Shown: positions 20,979 through 32,374 of the stretch, piece by piece | How positions within the stretch are numbered: the first letter of the stretch is position 1 | Layout of the letters: each line of letters begins with the position of its first letter | Source of the DNA: Rhizomys pruinosus | Taxonomy: Eukaryota; Chordata; Mammalia; Rodentia; Spalacidae | Direction: 5' to 3' | Length of the DNA stretch: 64,000 nt | NCBI GenBank assembly: GCA_009823505.1 | Contig: VZQC01007982.1 | Span: 1,804,046-1,868,045 of the forward strand | Translations under genes and position numbers: made by a program | Notes under the pieces: generated by a model | What the model was told of the DNA's origin: nothing | What the model saw: only the letters and a program-made list of their open reading frames with translations | Database searches by the model: none

Positions 20979-21499
20979 AGAGCACAGTTGTTTTACCTGT
21001 TTACTGGCAAGTGCAGCTACCATGTGGTTGCCACTGCTTTTGCCATCCTTCAAAGACATGAGACACAGCTTTTCAACCTTCCAATATGGAATGAAGACTC
21101 ATGTCTCTCCAAGAATCCTCCAAACCTTCAGTGCCAGATGGGGACTGCTGAGACATCCAACTTGTGGACTGAGCTACTACTGGGGTTTCAACCTCTTCAG
21201 AGTATAGACTGCCACTGTTGGACTACCCAGGCTGTATCATGGAGACCAGTACAGGAGGATCAAGACAGGACACCGTGCTTACTGGACCTCATTTGGTGAC
21301 CATGGGAAGGGAATACCCCAGTGTAGAGCACAAAGGCAGAACTGATGGTGGTTTGGGCTTGTCAAGGAAGAGCCTTCAAACATGACATCTTTCAGCCTAA
21401 TAAAGAAAAAAAAATCATAGGCTGAAGATGCTAAAACCTATTACATATGTGGCATGCATGTGTGCATATTTTTAAAATACTTTTTAAAAATCTTTTTAA

Positions 21500-21725
21500 A
21501 AAATTTTTATTTATTTATTTATTTATGTGTATGAATGTACTGTCTGCATGTAGGTTTGTGCACCCGTGTCATGCAAAGCTGTGGAGGTCAGAAGAGGGTG
21601 TCGGATTCCCCTGTAAATGGAGTTAAAGACGGTTCTCAGCCGCCATGTGGGTGCTGGGGATCGAACCCGGGTCCTCTGCAAGAGCAGTTGGTGCTCTTAA
21701 CCACTAGGCCATCTCTCCAGCCCCC
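21500..21725 (-). repeat. B2 SINE inside retro-unit copy 1
   Basis: Full antisense B2 ending 'catctctccagccccc'. Absent from the matching position of copy 2. Confidence 0.9.
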
Positions 21726-22037
21726 CATATGGGCATATTTTTAAGTGATGCATATTGGAAGGAACAACAGCAACAACAACAAGACTGGGTCAAAGAACTG
21801 ACTGAAACGGTGAACTTCTGCTCGAAACAGTAAACTTCTGCATCGAAAATTTTGAGAGAGACTGAGAAAAAGATGAAAAACATGTTTGGCAGAATGCATG
21901 AGCTCTGGTGGGGTAGGGGGGCAGGGAGGGGGACACAGTTCTAGATTTGATTTGTAAATTTGTATGAAATGCACAGAGCTTCAATAAAAAATTGGCTTAA
22001 AAAAAAAGAGAAATAATAAAGGAAAACAAAAGAATGA

Positions 22038-22393
22038 TGTCCTAGTTTGTCTTCCATTGCTGTGACAAAACACTCTGACCAACACCAACTTGGGGAGGAA
22101 AGGGTTTATTCAGCTTACATCTCCTGGGTCACAGTTCTCACTCAGGGAGCCCAAGACAGGAACTCAGGGCAGGAACCTGGAGGCAGGAGCTGAAGCACAG
22201 GCCATGGAGGAGTGCTGTTCTCTGGCTTGCTCGCTCTCGCTCATGCCCAGCCTGCCTTCTTATACTGTCACTGCTCAACAATCAAGACAATACACCACAG
22301 ATGTGGCCACGGGCCAATTCAATGGACCAAATTCCCTAATTGAGGCTCCCTCAACCCAGGTGTGTCAAGTTGACACTAAAGCTATCCAGCACA
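22038..22393 (-). repeat. Solo MT-type MaLR LTR with perfect 5-bp duplication
   Basis: 356-bp antisense MT LTR from TGTCCTAG to TCCAGCACA. It shares 'gtcaagttgacac' and 'ttggggaggaaagggttta' (complement of the MT poly(A) region) with the LTR at 9544. Flanked by aatga at 22033-22037 and 22394-22398. Confidence 0.9.
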
Positions 22394-25300
22394 AATGATA
22401 AGAACCAAGATAAACCCCATAGGCTTTATGTCTCCAGAAGGGGAGAAGGGCTGCGGTGGGAGTTTTGTCCTCTGTCTGCATCTTGGTGTGCACAGCTCTG
22501 CGAGGGTTGGTCAGTTCCCCACTACCGTGGGCTGACCCGCCCGACCCTGTCCTGTCTGTGCCAGCACTCATTTCTGCCAATGCCCCTCCGTCTTGTGAGA
22601 GAAGCAATGGAGTCGGCTAAGTACAAAGAACCTGGAGCAGGTCTGCCGCACTCCCTGGCTCTTGGAAATGTGACCCGGCTGCTCTATTGCCCTGAGACCG
22701 TGTCACCTGCCAAAAGTAGGATCATAGTTCATCCTCAGAGTTAGGGGTAAGGGTGAGAAGGTAAAGACAGTGCCCATAGCCAGCCGCCTCCTTGTGGGAC
22801 AGCCAGCCCAGCATCTTGACACTCTTCCCTCCAAGCCTGTCCTAAGGTGGCCTGGGTCACTGTCCTCATAAGGCTCTGGTTCAGCAAACTGCATTCTGGT
22901 ACCTTTTGTCTTGCCTCCATTTCAGTGGGCTGACCTGGGAGTCTCTGCCCATCAATATAGCTGCTAAAGTTGAGGTGTCTGGTAAATTGTGAGGTCAGGA
23001 CCAGGAAGCTAGTGAAGAGACCAGCTCAGCAGGGAGATGAAATGAAACAAGGAAGTCTGGCAAGATGGAGCATAGGGTAGGAGGGGGTCTGCCAGTAACT
23101 GAGGCAAACCAGGCAGTCCCTGAATGCTGGTGTCAGAAAAGATATGATTCTCGTCTGTAGGAGGTGAGGAGAGTCGTCAAAGAGGGCAGAGAGCAGGCTC
23201 CTCCCCACTATTTACCTGGCCATGGCGGTTCAGATCAGGTGGGAAAAATAACCTCAGTGAAGGAAGAGGCCATGGGGATGGGTTACACAGGGACATGGTT
23301 GCAGGGTTGAAGTCTGTCCACGAGAGGGCAGGAGAGACTCATACATGAGGCCTGTAGGGCAGTAGCTGAGGCACTGTGGAGGGTGGCCCACCTCCCCTGG
23401 GCTGGCCAGGAAGGAGTGGGAAAGCAGTTAGGCCTGGATCTCAGACAGACGTTTCCCAGGCCCCGTGCTATAATGGAGAAGAACATGAGGTGTGGGGCAT
23501 GGTTGTCCTGGAAGAGGGTGAGCTTAGATGGTACCCCCACCCTCACCCCCACCCACGGCACCAGGGAAGACAGCGGTTCTGCCTTCTGGGTTGGATCATC
23601 TCACTTCTCCACTTCTCTGCTCCATTGCTCAAAATGGAGGATTATCCACATTTCATCTGAGAGGTCAGCAGGTGTGTGAGAGCAGGGCCACACCCTCAGC
23701 TCCGAGGACCCAGCCAGCAGCCTGTCTGTGCCCTGGAGACCAAGCATACTACTCCTGGACATGGATGAAGGTCCACCTGTCCATACTACTCCTGGACATG
23801 GATGAAGGTCCACCTGTCCGTCAGTTGTAGGCAAGAGTGTCTGGGGGTCAGACTTAGACTGGGGCAGCCCGCATTGCTCGGAGCCTTGCTCCTCTTCTGT
23901 GAGATGGAGATGAAAGCCTGGCTCTTGCTCATGGCGCCGAATGCCTGGGATGAGACCAGAGTAGCAAAGGAGGGAGACAGGATGAGGGCTTGCTCGTCTC
24001 TCTGACCCCACGGGCTGAGCGCTGGTTTGGCTCATGGAGGAAGGGTGGTTGGTGCCTATGAGCAATAGAGGGAGATGTGGGAAGGGTCCTCATGGGGTCA
24101 AGGCAACCTGACCTGACCTTTCTGAGGCCATGCATGGTTCTCTGGGGGTGGGGGGTGACAACCTGAGAATTTACCAAGAGATGATGCCTCTTTCAGGAAG
24201 CATTCCTGAGACTGACTAAGCTCACACTCAGCTGCCGCGGTTCCGGAGCCCCAAGGTGGACATAAAGGATCAGGAACAGTTGAACTTGGCCAGGAGGGCA
24301 AGGTGAGGGCTGGGCTGAGCTGGCCTCGTCTTCCTTCCTGGCAGCTCCCAAGAACAAACTGCCCACTGTCACCTGCTCCCCAGTCCAGGGGACACATTTT
24401 GTTATCAAGCTTGTGGCTGACTTGGAGACAGGGATGAGAGACGGGTTCACTGCTGTCTGATTTAGTTCTGCGGTAGCCTGGGGATGGACTGGAGAGGATG
24501 AGGGAAGCTCTGGCCTAGGGCCAGGACAGGGCGGGAGGACACCAGACTAAATAAGGAAGATGGGAGAGAGGCAGGGTGGAAGGACCGGAGGCTGTCGGGA
24601 AAACGATCTGGTCCACAGCGGAAGGGGAAGAGGGTTCCATGATACGAGGAAGTTCAGGTTATGGCGGGCCCAGGCCATCTGCCTGTCTGTATCCAAGTAC
24701 CTCTATTCTCCCCTGGCCGTCTTGGTCACTCCGGGGAAGTGACAGGAGAACACATGACACAGCAATGGTTGAAACTCCAGCCTTGCAGCAGAGACCTTCC
24801 CAGCGCAGAGCATTCTGGGAGTGGTCTGCTGCACTGAGAGGCCTCTATGCTCTGAGAGACTGCTGTTTTCTCAGATCTCTGCAGTGTGACTTTCTACAGA
24901 CATCACAGGCTGTCGCCAAAACCTGGCCTCGTCCAGACCACATGATGAAAAGTACGGTCTAGTTCTGGGTCCAGGAAGACATTTCTTAGGACAAGGTGTC
25001 CTGCTGCACATATTCTAGGGCCCATTAGAAACACCTGTTTAGTATGATTTGCCAGAGCTCTGCGTCTTCTTCCTGGCCTGTGAGACTCGGGAGAGGGATG
25101 CGGGTTCTTCGATATTGTCTTCTCCCCTAAGCAGTGGAGGGGTCCATTCCTGCACTACCTTTTGGGGCTCTTTTGGTGAAGTGTGATGCCAGTGAGTGTG
25201 AACACCCTCTGTCCCTGGGAAAGATGGTGCCGATGGTGAGATTCTCACGCTTGTTCTTCAAGTGAGGTGAGTCCTTTCTCTCTGCTTTTCTTTCCTCCAT

Positions 25301-25796
25301 CATCTCCGCTACCTGTCATGTTTTTGTGAGATGCCAACTCCCTTACAGATGGCGATTTCCACTACTCCACTTGGAACTGCCCACCTTGTGTACTCCTTGT
25401 TGAACACGGCAAGTGGAGGAAGACAAAGCCCTTCCAGTCTTTATATTTGAAACCGTATTGAATTATTCTGAAGGCTGCCTGCAGGGGGCAGTAGTACCTC
25501 ATGCCTTGCTCCTTTCCTTGTGCTTCTTCCCGGACTGTAGCCCTGGGATGGGCCCGGAAATCCACCTCAGTAGCTGTGTGTGTGCTGTGCAGCAGGCAGG
25601 TCGAGAAAGTCTTAATGACCTGTGCACTGTGCTATGTATTAGGTGAGAACCTGATGTGACAGTCAGGCCTGGCCACAGGTGCTGATTTCTTATGAGGAGC
25701 AGAGGTTGAAGGGGGAGTTGTCCTGGCACAAAGCTGTAGATGCTGCCCATGGGGCTGCTGGTGTCCCATTGATGAGACGGGGGGGGGGGGGGGGGG
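22394..25796. other. Low-repeat unique sequence
   Basis: About 3.4 kb almost free of recent repeats, GC-richer than its surroundings. A 37-bp unit is duplicated in tandem at 23745-23818. Several open frames (for example minus 23601-24065) overlap others and show no domain I recognise; I could not match any to Ikbkb or Polb exons. Confidence 0.5.
23745..23818. repeat. 37-bp tandem duplication
   Basis: 'catactactcctggacatgg...' occurs twice without change (starts 23745 and 23782). Confidence 0.95.
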
Positions 25797-25885
25797 NNNN
25801 NNNNNNNNNNNNNNNNNNNNNNNNNNNNNNNNNNNNNNNNNNNNNNNNNNNNNNNNNNNNNNNNNNNNNNNNNNNNNGGGGGGGG
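25779..25885. other. Assembly gap of 81 N flanked by poly-G
   Basis: 18 G, then N at 25797-25877, then 8 G. Open frames spanning it are meaningless. Confidence 0.99.
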
Positions 25886-27181
25886 AATGGATGAGGCTCG
25901 CATGAGTTCCTAGGGGAACCTCCTGCCTGGATCCTCCAAGGCCCAGGTAGCAAGGGTGTATACACCCTGGGAGATCTTGAGACAGGACCCCAGCCTTGAT
26001 CTGAGCCCGGTTTTGACTCTTGGGCATAGCAGCAGGACTGTCCTCCTCATCAATGTCTCTTTATGCCCCTCTCTCTATTAAAACTCCATTCCCAACCTGA
26101 GCCCCTCCCTGCCCCAGGTACCCAGCTCCTGGTAGCCCATCTGGGTGCACTCTGCCAGCTCCCCTGTGGGCTTCTGGGTACCCCAGGACATGACCACAGG
26201 AGCCCTTGGATTGTAGTCAGGTTCTGGTGGACTGTTCTTCCCAGTTCAGCGCCTGAGGCCTTGCAGAGTTATGCTCTCCTGGAAGATAGATGTGCACTGA
26301 CCACCAGGGCTTGCCCCAAGGTTTCCAGGTACTCTTCTTTTGCCTAGATGAATTTTGAAAGCACCTCAAGGTGGGGGGGGGCATTTGATCCCGTTGCTCT
26401 TTCCCTGTCTGAAACAATATCAGATCCTGTCCTGAGCTTTGTAAATCACTCCAACTTCCCGAAGGTGATAGCAGGGTCTCCCCAAGATTCCCTTCCCCAG
26501 AAGATAAAGGTTGAACAGACTGTTTACTCAGACCCGAGACGTATCCGATGCTGCAGAACCTTCTGGGTGGAGGGGAGGGTGGGAGGGTGTTTCATCCCCT
26601 CCACTCCTGAGCCTTCTCACTGCCTACAGCAGCCCAATGCTACTCCGCGGCAGTCATCCGCACACTCCATGGTGAATCCATGGGCATATATTTATTGAAC
26701 TCCTACCACGTACTATGCCCTCTCCCTCTCTCAGACTACTATAATATTTTAGGTCCCATGAATACTCAGGCTCCTCCACCCTGATGAGAACCAGCTGTGG
26801 CTCCAGATGTGGGGCTAGACAGAGGGGCGGGGGAGCCGGATGGAGCCAGATGAGAGAGGAGCAAAACTAGGAGCAACATGGCTGCACAGAGCAAGGCAGA
26901 TGTGAGGGAAGAGTAAGCCAGGACCAGGCAGGAGGGAGGACAGACTGAGAGAGACAGGAGGGGCCGGCAGGCTAGACGTGGGAGCAGAGAGACGGCAGGA
27001 GGAGCGGAGCTTTGGGGAGGGCTCTGAGGAAAGCTGGACTGCTCGTGGGGTCCAGGGAGAGAGGTTTGGAACTAGCAGCCCTGAACTGGTTCTCCAGGGA
27101 CCTCAAGGTCATAGCTCCAGTCATGGGCCTAGCACTCTGCAGTTGTAGAGAGCAGACCCACGTGTGGGTGGGCATGGCGCA

Positions 27182-27182
<1 letters not shown>
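25886..27182. other. Low-repeat unique sequence
   Basis: No gene identified. GA/GGAG-rich at about 26820-27010. Confidence 0.5.

Positions 27183-27185
<3 letters not shown>

Positions 27186-27212
<27 letters not shown>
27186..27212. repeat. (AT)n microsatellite
   Basis: Uninterrupted AT dinucleotides. Confidence 0.95.
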
Positions 27213-27218
<6 letters not shown>

Positions 27219-28078
27219 AGATATTTTAGACCCTGACTATGGGATGGGAGGGTACACTAGATCCCCCGGACTGGGAATGAAATCATTAAGAAGACAGAGC
27301 CCTGCCTTCAGGAAGTCCCTGTTTGAGGAGCCGAAGGCGAGCCAGCACCTGTGCGGAGGGACCTTGGTCTTGAGTATTTCCTGTCGCACCGAACTGAGCT
27401 CCCTCAAGGCTGCCAGCCCGGCCCTGGCAGCTGCACACTCTGCTTCAGCCAAGCGGCATCTCTGCCTTTCTCTGGTTTCCACACAGGATTGTTCTGTGCT
27501 TCTTTCCGGAACCTTCTTCTGGGTGACAGGCACTGGCAGAGTAAGTGGCCATGTTGATGACTATTAATGACTTCATTTTCCAGGTAGGAGCCAAGAATAG
27601 TTTAGCACAAAGTCCTAAGTACAAGACTGCGGGTGGCCAGGGAGGGTCAAGGGGGGCATTGTGGGACATTTAGACTCATGATGTGTTAAACCCCACTATG
27701 GATGACCAAGCTTTCTGCTTAGAGACAGTTTGTCCTTACCCAATAATCTGTATTCAGGTTTTAAGGAAATCTTCAGGGAAATGGCTTCTTCTTTTTCTAT
27801 CAGTAGTTCTGTGATTGCTAAAGCAGGAAGTAACCCAGTCCCTCATCTTCACTTGGGAATTCTCAGTGAAGTTGGTGTGGGAACTATGTCCCTTTCACGC
27901 TGCTGTGAGGACAATAGCTGACTCTTCTATCTACTCCATCTCCCCCCTCCTCCCCTTCCTCCCCCTCTCCTCCCCCCTCTCCTCCCTTCCTCAGTACTGC
28001 TGACTGTACACATACTTTCTGTATACAAAGCAAAGGTTCTACCCCCGAGTTATATCCTTAACCCTTATGAAGATTGAG

Positions 28079-28079
<1 letters not shown>
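27213..28079. other. Unique sequence with a pyrimidine-rich tract
   Basis: No gene assigned. The C/T-only stretch at about 27934-27992 is almost pure pyrimidine. A plus-strand open frame at 27244-27567 contains an AG...GTAAGT-like arrangement (about 27484-27546), but the peptide is unfamiliar to me and I make no gene call. Confidence 0.4.

Positions 28080-28112
<33 letters not shown>
28080..28112. repeat. (GT)n microsatellite
   Basis: About 16 GT units. Confidence 0.95.
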
Positions 28113-28114
<2 letters not shown>

Positions 28115-28216
28115 CACAAAGTATGTGTAAGTGTCTAGGTGTGTGAGTGTGCTTGCTTGAGCATGCACGTGTGTGGTGTGCAGAGTCAATCTTGGGCACC
28201 TTCCTCTATTGCTTAG

Positions 28217-28437
28217 TTTTTGAGGTGGGCTCTCTCACTGAGCCTGGAGCTTGCTGATTGGCTAGCTGGCTTTCTGGCCAGCAATCCCCCAGGATCCTCC
28301 TGTTTTTGTCCCATCAGCTAAATCAGGATTAGAGGCGCGACCTCCATACCGAGCTTTCGTGCGGGTGCTTGGATCTGAACTCGGGTCCTCCTGTTTGTGC
28401 CCCCAGCACTTCACCTGCTGAGCCATCTCCTTAGTTC
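28217..28437 (-). repeat. B4-type SINE
   Basis: 'tctctcactgagcctggagc' to 'ctgctgagccatctccttag', antisense. Confidence 0.7.
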
Positions 28438-28993
28438 CTGAAGGTTTTTAAGTCTCTTTTAGATTTTTCCTCCTCAAGTTCACAGAAAATTCATTTCTAA
28501 AAAAAACCTTTTTTTCCCCAAGCATTCTTTTCTTTAATCCTTAATCATTTTCATAGTTTCTGTCCTATAAATCTCTTCCCATTCTGACTTCTCAAGTGAA
28601 ACCTTAAATTGGAGTTGGGGACTTTAATGAAATGATTGCTGCTTGGCTTCCATGCTTCAAAAATCTTCCAACATGATGATGATAAAAAAGAATGTTTTCA
28701 TATTTTCCCCCCATATCAGGCTCTGTTTTGGTGGCTCCTCTTTGGTACCTTTACTTAGTCATTGTAACAGTGAGGCTGAGAGGGAGGAATTATCACCCCC
28801 ATTTCACAGGGGAAAACAAAGATTAGCAAACTTAGGTACTTTGCTCAAAGTCACACACTAGTAGCCGAGGTGGAAGTGTGCCACAGAACTCTACACTGGC
28901 TCCTGTCAGTATGGAACTTGTCTTCAAATTGGCTTTTTTATATCAACAATTCATGCAAATATTGTGGTGTGCACTTTGTATAAAACTCATACT
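28438..28993. other. Unique non-coding stretch
   Basis: AT-rich; nothing recognised. Confidence 0.5.
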
Positions 28994-29613
28994 CACTAAA
29001 CTCCCCAATCAAAAGACTTAGACTGGGAGATTGGATTAGGAAACAGAACCCATCTATATGCTGTCAACAAGAAACCCATCTCAATCTCAAGGATAGGCAC
29101 CAACTTAAAGTGAAAGGATGGGAAAAAATATTCCAAGCAAATGGTACCAAAAAGAAAGCAGGAGTCCTTATTTTAATATCAGACAAAATAGATTTCAAAG
29201 TAAAAGAAATCAGAAGAGACAAAGAGGGCCATTACATCTTTATCAAAGGAACAATTGACGATGAAGATTTCATAATCATGAATATATATGCACCAAACTC
29301 TGGTACACCAAACTTTATAAAGACAATTCTCCAGGACCTCAAGGCACAGATTAACCCTAGTACACTCATAGTAGGGGAATTCAATACCCCACAGAGCCTT
29401 TTGGACAGGTCACCTGGACAAAGAATAAACAAAGAGACATCTGAACTGAATGATACGATACACAAAGTGGACCTCACAGACTTCTACCGAATATTCCACC
29501 CAAATACCAGAGAATTCACTTTCTACTCAACACCCCAGGGAAGATTCTCCAAAACTGACCACATACTGGGACACAGAAAAAAAAAAAAACTCAACAAATA
29601 CAAAAATATTGAA
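28994..29613 (+). pseudogene. L1 ORF2 endonuclease fragment
   Basis: Encodes the L1 ORF2p endonuclease domain. Recognisable blocks include KGWEKIFQANGTKKKAGVL, ILISDKIDFKVKEIRRDKE, IIMNIYAPNSGTPNFI, and a relaxed SKTDHILGHR near the end. It is 5'-truncated and stops abruptly at 29611-29613, where the retro-unit copy 2 begins. The rest of the endonuclease, the RT and the C-terminal domain are absent, so it is not functional. Confidence 0.9.
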
Positions 29614-29737
29614 CAGGTTCTAGAACTAAGCTACCATTTATTTTCAGACTTAGGAATTTTTGGTATATGGGTAGATGGTATATATGCATATTTTAGACTA
29701 ATATAAGATCAAAAGAATGAGGAAAAAACTAGTATGT

Positions 29738-29898
29738 CTGCTTTGTGTGGTGGCCCATGCCTTTAGTCTTAGCACTTGGGAGGCAGAGGCAGGTGGATCT
29801 TTGTGAGTTTAAGGCCAGCCTGATCTACAGAGTGAGTTCCAGGACAGCTGGGGCTACAGGGAGACTCTGTCTTGAAAAGACCCCCCCCCAAAAGAAAT
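29738..29898 (+). repeat. B1 SINE inside retro-unit copy 2
   Basis: Flanked by aaaaactagtatgt (about 29724-29737 and 29899-29912). Copy 1 has the undisrupted site at about 20007-20019. Confidence 0.95.
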
Positions 29899-29970
29899 AA
29901 AAACTAGTATGTTGTGACATTATGTCTAACCACAATATTTATTTTATGAGAGTGTTTCTTAGTATTTCTT

Positions 29971-30205
29971 TTTTTTTAATTAAAAAAAATTTTATTTATT
30001 TTTGTATGTGTATAAATGTACTGTCTGCATGCAAGTCTGTGCACCTATTTCATGCAATGCTGTGGAGGCCAGAAGTGGGTGTCGGATTCCCCTGGAACTG
30101 GAGTTAAAGACGGTTCTCAGCCGCCATGTGGCTGCTGGGGATCGAACCCGGGTCCTCTGTAAGAGCGGTCAGCACTCTTAACCGCTAGGCCATCTCTCCA
30201 GCCCC
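29971..30205 (-). repeat. B2 SINE inside retro-unit copy 2
   Basis: Antisense B2 flanked by tcttagtatttctt (about 29957-29970 and 30206-30219), the same target used by a B1 in copy 1. Confidence 0.95.
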
Positions 30206-30753
30206 TCTTAGTATTTCTTATACAAGGCTGCTTGAGCTTTTGTCCAAGCCTTTTCTAAAATATTATAGAGTATTTAAAAGTATCAGGGTGGTGTAACTTA
30301 GCCTTTCTGGATGCTTAACAACCATACTTAATGCCCATACCAATTTGGCTGAGGATCTTAAGGGATAACTTTGATCCTTGCCCTCAGAGGTCAACTAAGT
30401 CCCAGGGGACTATGCATGGGGGCATCTCTTGAAATGTCCTGCAAATGTGAGTCACCAGCCTTCCTGTGCAGGGAGGTCTTGGAGATCCACTAATGGGACT
30501 TCAGCCAGTGTCCAGTCTATAAAGAGGAAAGTCTGTTCATACTTTAAAAAGGGAAGTCTGATCTAGCAAGACCTGACTTTGTCATTGAGTGGATGGAACT
30601 GATAAATGAAAAGCCAAAAGGAGCCAGGGGCTTCCCCCCACTGCCCCTAAACCCGAGTGACCAACCCTTGAAGACCAGGTCCTCAACTGACCTTGAGAAA
30701 ACAAAAACCTTGGTTAGTCTGGGCTAACTGTGTGGCCTTAAACATCCAAAAGG

Positions 30754-30930
30754 TAGCCGGGCGTGGTGGCGCACGCCTTTAATCCTAGCACTTGGGAGGC
30801 AGAGGCAGGCGGATCTTTGTGAGTTCAAGGCCAGCCTGGTCTACAGAGTGAGTTCCAGGACAGCTGGGGCTACAGGGAAACCCTGTCTCGAAAAGACCAA
30901 AACAAAACAAAACAAAACAAACAAACAAAA
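30754..30930 (+). repeat. B1 SINE inside retro-unit copy 2
   Basis: Flanked by aaacatccaaaagg (about 30740-30753 and 30931-30944). The empty site is seen once in copy 1 at 20731-20744. Confidence 0.95.
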
Positions 30931-31857
30931 AAACATCCAAAAGGAAAGTATAACCAGAAATAAATAAATGGTAAGTCCTGAGAAATTGTATTTTGGGTAT
31001 AAAACTTGAGATCTTAGTAAAAAGACAAAAAGTAAAAAAAAAAAAAAAAAAAAAGAGCACAGTTGTTTTGCCTGTCTTACTGGCAAGTGCAGCTACCTTG
31101 CGGCTGCCACTGCTTTTGCCATCCTTCAAAGACATGAGACACAGCTTTTCAACCTTCCAATATGGACTGAAGACTCACGTCTCTCCAATAATCCTCCAAA
31201 CCTTCAGTGCCACATGGGGACTGCTGAGACATCCAACTTGTGGATTGAGCTACTACTGGGGTTTCAGCCTCTTCAGAGTATAGACTGCCACTGTTGGACT
31301 ACCCAGGCTGTATCATGGAGACCAGTACAGGAGGATCAAGACAGGACACCGTGCTTACTGGACCTCATGTGGTGACCATGGGAAGGGAAAACCCCAGTGT
31401 GGAGCACAAGAGCTGAACTGATAGTGGTTTGGACTTGCCAAGGAGGAGCCTTCAAACATGACATCTTTCAGCCTAATAAAGAAAAAAAATCATAAGCTAA
31501 AGATGCTTAAACCTATGATATATGTGGAATGCATGTATACATATGCATATTTTGGAGTGATGCATATTGGAAGGAATAACAACAACAACAACAACAACAT
31601 GACTGGGTCAAAGAACTGACTGAAACAGTGAACTTCTGCTCCAAACAATAAACTTCTGCCTTGAGAATTTTGAGGGAGACTGAGAAAAAGATGAAAATCA
31701 TGTTTGGCAGAATGCATGAGCTCTAGTGGGGGGGGCAGGGAGGGGGGCACGGGTCTAGATTTGATTGGAAATTTTGTATGAAATGCACAAAGCTTCAATA
31801 AAAATTGGCTTTGGAAAAAAAAAAAGGAGCAAAACCCCCATCCAAACCCCTCACATA

Positions 31858-32035
31858 GGGGCCAGTGAGACGGCTCAGTTAGTAAAAACGCTTGACGTAC
31901 AAACCTGATGACCTGAGTTTGATCCTTGGACTCCAAGGTGGAAGGAGAGGATTGACTCCTGAAAGTTGCCCTCTGGCCTCCACACGTGAGCTGTGCACCA
32001 TGACCTCACATGCATATGTGCACACTTGCACACCA
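31858..32035 (+). repeat. B3 SINE
   Basis: 'ggccagtgagacggctcag', 'cctgatgacctgagtttga', 'gccctctggcctccacacg': the B3 order. Near full length. Confidence 0.8.
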
Positions 32036-32074
32036 TTATCCATGCTTTATAAAAAATCTTCACTTTTGTAGACT

Positions 32075-32164
32075 CCCACGTGGCACAGGCCTGTAATCCC
32101 AGAGCTCAGGAGGCCCAAGAGGAGAATGTCAAGTTTGAGTGATAGCCCAGGATGCTATCTCAGC
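32075..32164 (+). repeat. B1-like SINE fragment
   Basis: 'cgtggcacaggcctgtaatc', then 'ctcaggaggcccaagagg'; old and shortened, ending in an AAT repeat. Confidence 0.55.

Positions 32165-32203
<39 letters not shown>
32164..32203. repeat. (AAT)n microsatellite
   Basis: About 13 AAT units, the tail of the preceding SINE. Confidence 0.95.
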
Positions 32204-32204
<1 letters not shown>

Positions 32205-32216
32205 CCTTATTAACTG

Positions 32217-32374
32217 GGGCCTGGAGAGATGGCTCAGGAGTTAAGAGCTCTTCCGGTCGTTCTGCCATGCAGACCGGAGTTTGGATCCCAGCGCTCATGT
32301 TGGGTGCTTCACAGGTACCTGTAACTCCAGCTCCAAGAAACATGAGATCTTCTGGCCTCTGCTGGCAGTTACAC
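32217..32374 (+). repeat. B2/B3-type SINE
   Basis: 'ggggcctggagagatggctc' head, 'gtaactccagctccaaga' middle, and a CA-rich end that has expanded into the following satellite. Confidence 0.8.

Larger units (their letters stand above)
19897..22008 (+). mobile_element. Retrotransposed ~1.6-kb unit, copy 1
   Basis: Sequence from 'aacaggttctagaactaagc' to 'caataaaaaattggctt' plus poly(A), matched along its length by 29612-31825. It contains a G-rich purine tract before its end ('ggggtaggggggcaggga') and an AATAAA signal, as seen in rodent L1 3' UTRs. No L1 coding sequence is attached to this copy. It carries three later SINEs (20075-20206, 20830-20978, 21500-21725). I do not recognise its source: it could be an L1 3' UTR subfamily, an LTR-derived transcript or a processed non-coding RNA. 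Confidence 0.7.
29612..31825 (+). mobile_element. Retrotransposed ~1.6-kb unit, copy 2
   Basis: Paralogue of 19897-22008, starting at the same point ('aacaggttctagaac') and ending 'caataaaaattggctttgg' plus poly(A) (31815-31825). It follows the L1 endonuclease fragment in the same orientation. It holds a B1 (29738-29898), a B2 (29971-30205) and a B1 (30754-30930), none shared with copy 1. Confidence 0.7.

Noticed and set aside
20988..21299. Paralogous open frames at 20836-21207 and 30993-31283 as a possible protein ('LLLPSFKDMRHSFSTFQ')
   Set aside because: The frame is shared only because the two retro-units are copies of one sequence. Both frames start in SINE or poly(A) sequence and I know no such domain.
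25499..26027. Open frames of 90-134 codons across the gap
   Set aside because: They pass through 81 N; the continuity is artificial.
27244..27567. Candidate exon with AG...GTAAGT-like ends
   Set aside because: The peptide matches nothing I know and another strand is also open here. Without a protein search I cannot support a gene.
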